From Clostridiales bacterium (GTDB lineage Bacteria; Bacillota; Clostridia; Tissierellales; Sedimentibacteraceae), in contig DNNV01000197.1 of NCBI GenBank assembly GCA_003497505.1, positions 1-6,975 of the forward strand: a DNA stretch of 6,975 nt. The letters run 5' to 3'. Numbering within the stretch: position 1 is the stretch's first letter; each line of letters opens with the position of its first letter. Positions 6,154 to 6,975 of this stretch are shown in pieces. The notes below the pieces were generated by a model. The model saw nothing but the letters and a program-made list of their open reading frames with translations. It was not told the DNA's origin and ran no database searches. A program made the translations under genes and the position numbers.

Positions 6154-6896
6154 CACATCTTCACCGCCAGCTTTCTAATTTTGAATCTGTTTAACAATTC
6201 TGAGAGGCATCGTCTGCTTGCCTCTTCTTGAATGTCGTTACTAAAGTGAATTACATTTTTGTTAATTGTTCTAACATTATCAAGGTTAACAAGGCATGAT
6301 TTGCCTGCCCTGGCAAACATGCTGCTGTACATAAGCTTTTTCTCAATACTGTCAAGCGTTTGAACTAATATTATTTCTTCCTTTCTCAATCTGTATATGT
6401 GCAGCTTTCTATCCTCCTTTTTTCTAATGATATGTGTTATTTCATTCAAAGGTATTCGATGCAACACTCCGTTTATATCTTTTACGTCAAGAAGCATCAC
6501 TTCTTCTTTCTTTTCTTTATTTTTATTTTCGATGTATTCAAGCATGACTTTTTCTAAAGCGGAAACTGTAACAGGTTTAAGAAGATAATCTCTAGCCTTA
6601 ACCTTGTAGGACTCATAGGCATATTCTTTGTGTGATGTAATATAAAATATGACTATTTCGCTGCTTATTTCCCTTATTAATAAGCCTGTTTCTATGCCAT
6701 TTTGTTCCGGCATCTCCATGTCTAAAAAAATAATATCAAGGTTATTTCTTTCACATGCTTGTACCAAATCCTTCCCCGAATTGAATGTAAATAAATTACA
6801 ACTAATGCTAATTCCCAATGCCGCCCTTTGCACAAATTCTGTGACTATTTCACCATATTCCACAGAATCGTCACAAATTGCAATATTGTATATCAT
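6153..6896 (-). CDS. agrA: AgrA-like LytTR response regulator
   Basis: This is a cytoplasmic two-component transcription regulator. Residues 1-125 form a receiver domain with acidic pocket D9/D10, phospho-acceptor D59 in FLDMEMP, T87 and K107 (LLKP). Residues from about 133 to the end form a LytTR DNA-binding domain, with RIPLNEITHI and the FARAGKSCLVN loop (194-204). At 247 residues it is the usual length for AgrA/ComE-type regulators. In the loop, the position that is normally His (FxRxHxSxxVN) is Gly198. The ATG at 6896 has AGGA 9 bases upstream. It is the first gene of the cassette, ends within the agrC start, and is preceded by a strong promoter. Regulation of agrDB by it is inferred. 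VirR-like or ComE-like naming is possible, but agrBD beside it favours AgrA. Confidence 0.93.
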   Translation of the reverse strand: MIYNIAICDDSVEYGEIVTEFVQRAALGISISCNLFTFNSGKDLVQACERNNLDIIFLDMEMPEQNGIETGLLIREISSEIVIFYITSHKEYAYESYKVKARDYLLKPVTVSALEKVMLEYIENKNKEKKEEVMLLDVKDINGVLHRIPLNEITHIIRKKEDRKLHIYRLRKEEIILVQTLDSIEKKLMYSSMFARAGKSCLVNLDNVRTINKNVIHFSNDIQEEASRRCLSELLNRFKIRKLAVKM

Positions 6897-6924
6897 ATCT
6901 TCACATCCTATATAAATATAATAT

Positions 6925-6952
6925 ATTATACCATATATTCAGCACTTTTCAA
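6925..6952 (-). promoter_or_regulatory. Sigma-A promoter of agrAC
   Basis: Minus-strand TTGAAA (6952-6947) is followed after 16 bases by a perfect TATAAT (6930-6925), with an extended -10 TGG just before it. The start of transcription should lie near 6918, about 22 bases before the agrA ATG. The near-consensus sequence suggests steady expression of the sensor and regulator. Confidence 0.75.
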
Positions 6953-6975
6953 CGTATAACTATTAGTATATATAC

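Noticed and set aside
6966..6975. GTATATATAC palindrome at the window end
   Set aside because: It is a simple TA-rich repeat in an A+T-rich intergenic region, expected by chance.

Overview
The window looks like chromosomal DNA of a low-GC Gram-positive anaerobe, most likely class Clostridia. The evidence is the Firmicute-type run ecfA1-ecfA2-ecfT-truA-rplM-rpsI, purine-rich AGGAGG ribosome binding sites, sigma-A promoters of clostridial type, and a clostridial-style Agr peptide with a QPxxP tail. I do not attempt a genus. Every gene I can support is on the minus strand, so transcription runs from high to low coordinates; no gene was found on the plus strand.

Upstream region (about 6975-3967): a complete Agr-type quorum-sensing cassette in the order agrA-agrC-agrD-agrB. 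A strong promoter (6925-6952) drives a LytTR response regulator, which overlaps by one base a multi-spanning GHKL histidine kinase. After a 137-base gap with its own promoter (4742-4770) and repeat elements comes a very small gene, agrD (4577-4711, GTG start, 44 codons). It encodes the precursor of a cyclic thiolactone signal, predicted core TT-[CLLLV]. agrD overlaps agrB, the membrane peptidase that should cut and cyclise it. A perfect-stem intrinsic terminator (3967-3994) closes the cassette. As inferred, AgrB matures and helps export the AgrD peptide, AgrC senses it outside the cell, and AgrC phosphorylates AgrA, which probably feeds back on agrDB.

Downstream region (about 3950-1): a housekeeping operon. 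ecfA1, ecfA2 and ecfT encode the shared energising module of a group II ECF vitamin transporter; no substrate-binding S component is present. They overlap each other and truA (tRNA pseudouridine synthase) by 7-10 bases. A 175-base gap follows with a TTGACA/TAAAAT promoter and a hairpin matching an L13 leader, then rplM (L13) and the first 13 codons of rpsI (S9), cut by the window edge.

The points most worth a second look are the unlisted agrD gene and its all-aliphatic predicted ring, the substitutions at usually conserved positions of the kinase H-box and the LytTR DNA-binding loop, and the position of the agr cassette where rplQ usually sits next to ecfA1.
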